A stretch of 6,390 bases of DNA. Origin: Burkholderiales bacterium. Its GTDB lineage: Bacteria > Pseudomonadota > Gammaproteobacteria > Burkholderiales > SG8-39. The position numbers and the translations under genes are program-made. Each line of letters starts with the position of its first letter. Positions within the stretch are counted from its first letter, which is position 1. The stretch spans positions 1 through 6,390 of the forward strand of contig JADGRR010000177.1 in NCBI GenBank assembly GCA_017880745.1, read 5' to 3'. Positions 4,816 through 6,390 of the stretch are shown piece by piece. The notes under the pieces were generated by a model. That model was not told where the DNA came from and searched no databases. It worked only from the letters and a program-made list of their open reading frames with translations.

Positions 4816-5442
4816 ATGAGCGATGCTCTGGATTACCTGTTAAAGGTGCGGTCCGATGCGATTCCGCATTACTTCAAGTTTCTCAAGGAAACCGGCAAGC
4901 ACCTCGATCCGAAGACGCGGGCGCTGATCTCGGTCATCACCAAAGTTTACGCGCAGACCGAAACCGGCCTGCGCCAGTACCTGCTGCGGGCGCTGCGCGA
5001 GGGAGCGAGCCCGATGGAAGTGCTCGACGCGCTGCTGATGGCGTTCCCCGCGCTGGGGCTGGCGAAAATCGTCTGGGCGGTGGACGTCATCCTCGCGCTG
5101 GACCTGCCCGAGTTCCGCCCGGAGAACATCGGCGCCGCGGCGCGCTGGCACGACGTCGCGCCGGCGGCGCAACTCGGCGACGGTGAGGCGGCGCGGCTGG
5201 ACTGCGACGGCCGCGGACTGTTCGTCTACCGCAAGGGTGACGCCTATCGCGTCTACGACAGCCGTTGTCCGCATCAGGTCACCAACATCCCGCACCTGGC
5301 TCTCGAGGGTCTCGAGTTGACCTGCCCCAAGCACAAATGGGCATTCGACCTTGCCACCGGCGCGTGCGTGAAGAAGGGCACCCTCCCGCTGAAGCACTTC
5401 GATGCAAAAGTGGAGAAGAGCCGGCTGCTCGCTTATTGGTAA
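4816..5442 (+). CDS. Carboxymuconolactone decarboxylase-like domain fused to a Rieske [2Fe-2S] domain
   Basis: This 208-residue soluble protein has two parts. Residues about 5-98 resemble the CMD/AhpD fold (LDPKTRALISVITKVYAQ, then REGASPMEVLDALLMAFPALG). The first 129 residues contain no cysteine, so the AhpD-type CxxC peroxidase chemistry is impossible. Residues about 110-208 are a Rieske ferredoxin domain with C151-P-H153 and C170-P-K-H173, separated by 16 residues, the standard C-x-H-x15-17-C-x2-H cluster ligands. It ends in a compact strand (KSRLLAYW). The Rieske part could pass electrons to an oxygenase. Fe(II)/2-oxoglutarate enzymes do not normally need this, so a direct link to the preceding gene is not certain. 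Only a weak AGG (4804-4806) precedes ATG 4816. The gene is 79 bases after the dioxygenase and probably ends the operon. Confidence 0.9.
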   Translation: MSDALDYLLKVRSDAIPHYFKFLKETGKHLDPKTRALISVITKVYAQTETGLRQYLLRALREGASPMEVLDALLMAFPALGLAKIVWAVDVILALDLPEFRPENIGAAARWHDVAPAAQLGDGEAARLDCDGRGLFVYRKGDAYRVYDSRCPHQVTNIPHLALEGLELTCPKHKWAFDLATGACVKKGTLPLKHFDAKVEKSRLLAYW

Positions 5443-5462
5443 GGCGCCGGGCAAAAACGGAG

Positions 5463-5507
5463 CCATAACTCCTTTGGTCCCCGGTGCGAGTCCCGGCGGG
5501 CCATCCC
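5463..5507 (+). pseudogene. Possible tRNA 3'-half remnant with CAT anticodon
   Basis: The stretch CCATAACTCCTTTGGTC, followed by CCCGGTGCGAGTCCCGGCG and GGCCA, has the order expected for an anticodon loop with CAT, a variable loop, a T arm and a 3' acceptor end. It resembles tRNA-Ile2 (lysidine type) or a tRNA-Met. The T loop reads TGCGAGT instead of TTCGANT, the stem is imperfect, and there is no 5' half. It is therefore not a working tRNA. It could be a leftover of integration at a tRNA gene. Confidence 0.25.
5476..5502 (+). terminator. Hairpin after the Rieske fusion gene
   Basis: GGTCCCCGG (5476-5484) pairs with CCGG (5493-5496) and GGGCC (5498-5502), leaving one bulged C and an eight-base loop. 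It lies about 34 bases after the stop and is the best terminator candidate for the plus-strand operon. No T tract follows. Confidence 0.4.
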
Positions 5508-5724
5508 GATAAATCGATTGGTTACAAACGGCATAGCGGCCGTATGGAAACGTTTGGCTTGGTATCAGCCATAGACCGCAGCAATCTGTCGGACAGCGCT
5601 CAGTAGTTTGGCGGTCTGAACGACGATGCCCAACAACTTAGGCGGGAGCGCCGAACGGTGTTGCGACGCCATAAGGAACTCGCGCGGGTGGCCCGACTTC
5701 CCGCGTCTCCCTTCTTCGTAGCAA

Positions 5725-6390
5725 TTAGGCAGAGCGGGTCAATGACCGCAGCCCTTCCAGTGCCAGGGGGATGTCCGGATTATCTAACCCCTTCGGGTAG
5801 ACCGCGTAGGCGGGGTGCGGAAAGCGGGGCGCGCCGACCACCGCATACAGGCGGCCGGCGGCGATCAGCGGCTCGGCGATGCGCGCAGGCAAGTAACATG
5901 TGCCGCCATTGGCCAACATGAGCTGCACGCCCAGCCAGCCGACGCTGACGACCTGCGGCGGCGGCTCCAGATCGGGATAGCTTCGGGTATGCTGGATGTC
6001 GAACGCCGGCCCCCACTCCACATAAATGTAGTCGCCGCCGGGATGGGTATCGTCGGAACGGCTGCTCACCAGCATCAGGGTCTCGTCGAACAAATGTTCG
6101 ACGATAAGGCCCGGGCTGTGGCTTGGGCTGTACATCAGGCCGATATCGAGCGTGCCGTCGATCAGGCGAGGCATGAGATCCTCCTCGAAACCGATTTCGC
6201 CGCGAATGGCCACATCCGTCGTCTGCCGGCGTATCCAGTGCACCCAAGTAGGCAGCAGGCCCTCCCAAAGTGCAATGCGCCCGCCGATGCGGAGGGTCGC
6301 ACGATAGCGGCTGGGCAGGCCCACATGGTGGCGGGCCTGCTCCGCCGTCAGGACCAGGCGTTTGGCGTATTCGGCGAAGCGTCGCCCGCC
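5725..6390 (-). CDS. LysR-type transcriptional regulator (C-terminal part; N-terminus beyond right edge)
   Basis: The visible 221 residues are open to the right edge and end at the TAA on 5725-5727. They begin GGRRFAEYAKRLVLTAEQAR, the linker helix that follows the winged helix-turn-helix in LysR proteins, so about 60-70 residues of the DNA-binding domain lie outside. The remainder is a periplasmic-binding-protein-like effector domain: LRIGGRIALWEGLLPTWV, then the family-typical GTLDIGLMYSPS and DETLMLVSS, and GVQLMLANGGTCYLPARIAEPL near the end. An internal GTG at 6324 gives a shorter frame but would cut into the linker helix, so it is not the start. The gene is convergent with the Rieske fusion gene. 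Its target and ligand cannot be inferred from this window, since LysR proteins usually control a gene on their N-terminal side. Confidence 0.9.
   Translation of the reverse strand, partial: GGRRFAEYAKRLVLTAEQARHHVGLPSRYRATLRIGGRIALWEGLLPTWVHWIRRQTTDVAIRGEIGFEEDLMPRLIDGTLDIGLMYSPSHSPGLIVEHLFDETLMLVSSRSDDTHPGGDYIYVEWGPAFDIQHTRSYPDLEPPPQVVSVGWLGVQLMLANGGTCYLPARIAEPLIAAGRLYAVVGAPRFPHPAYAVYPKGLDNPDIPLALEGLRSLTRSA

Larger units (their letters stand above)
5443..5724. other. Non-coding region between convergent genes
   Basis: I find no believable gene here. It holds the hairpin and tRNA-like segment near its left end, then short inverted repeats such as CTGTC-G-GACAG (5586-5596). The base composition is lower in GC than the flanking genes, suggesting non-genic or imported DNA. 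The genes on both sides point toward it, so both need termination here. Confidence 0.6.

Noticed and set aside
5626..5660. Second attC-like site (GCCCAAC ...)
   Set aside because: No matching GTTRRRY box at a suitable distance; only a half-site by chance.

Overview
The window is GC-rich, tightly packed DNA, most likely from a sulfur-oxidising betaproteobacterium or a close proteobacterial relative. The main evidence is the dsrA gene at the left edge, whose cofactor motifs are intact, next to a cluster of TusA-like and DsrC-like sulfur-trafficking proteins. Assigning the Dsr to the oxidative (reverse) branch is an inference from this context and from the general look of the N-terminus. No phylogeny was possible.

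Layout: (1) positions 1-957, minus strand: 5' part of dsrA, the first 319 residues, running off the left edge; the rest of a dsr operon would be expected outside the window. (2) 958-1174: divergent intergenic region with a perfect 7-3-7 palindrome just upstream of the dsrA ribosome-binding site. (3) 1175-1393, plus strand: a 72-residue protein of unknown function. (4) 1391-1551: a dense set of inverted repeats, including a MITE-like element of about 90 bp, forming the leader of the next gene. (5) 1552-2160: a Cas6/Cmx6-like endoribonuclease-fold protein with no CRISPR array or other cas gene in view. (6) 2211-2708: a tandem TusA-TusA fusion. (7) 2709-2877: a spacer with a long stem-loop and an attC-like pair of end boxes. 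(8) 2878-3207: a DsrC-family protein lacking both redox cysteines (RspA-like). (9) 3229-3840: an unrecognised mainly helical protein. (10) 3837-4736: a TauD/TfdA-type Fe(II)/2-oxoglutarate dioxygenase. (11) 4816-5442: a cysteine-less carboxymuconolactone-decarboxylase-like domain fused to a Rieske [2Fe-2S] domain. (12) 5443-5724: a non-coding stretch with a strong hairpin that looks like the 3' half of a tRNA. (13) 5725-6390, minus strand: a LysR-type regulator without its N-terminal DNA-binding domain, cut by the right edge.

The plus-strand genes from 1552 to 5442 run in one direction with short gaps and one ATGA overlap, so they probably form one or two transcription units divergent from dsrA. 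Taken together they pair an RNA-processing fold (Cas6) with sulfur-carrier proteins (two TusA domains and a Cys-less DsrC), an oxygenase and a Rieske protein. That combination is the most interesting thing in the window. Its function is not known to me; an RNA-linked or regulatory arm of sulfur metabolism is a hypothesis only.
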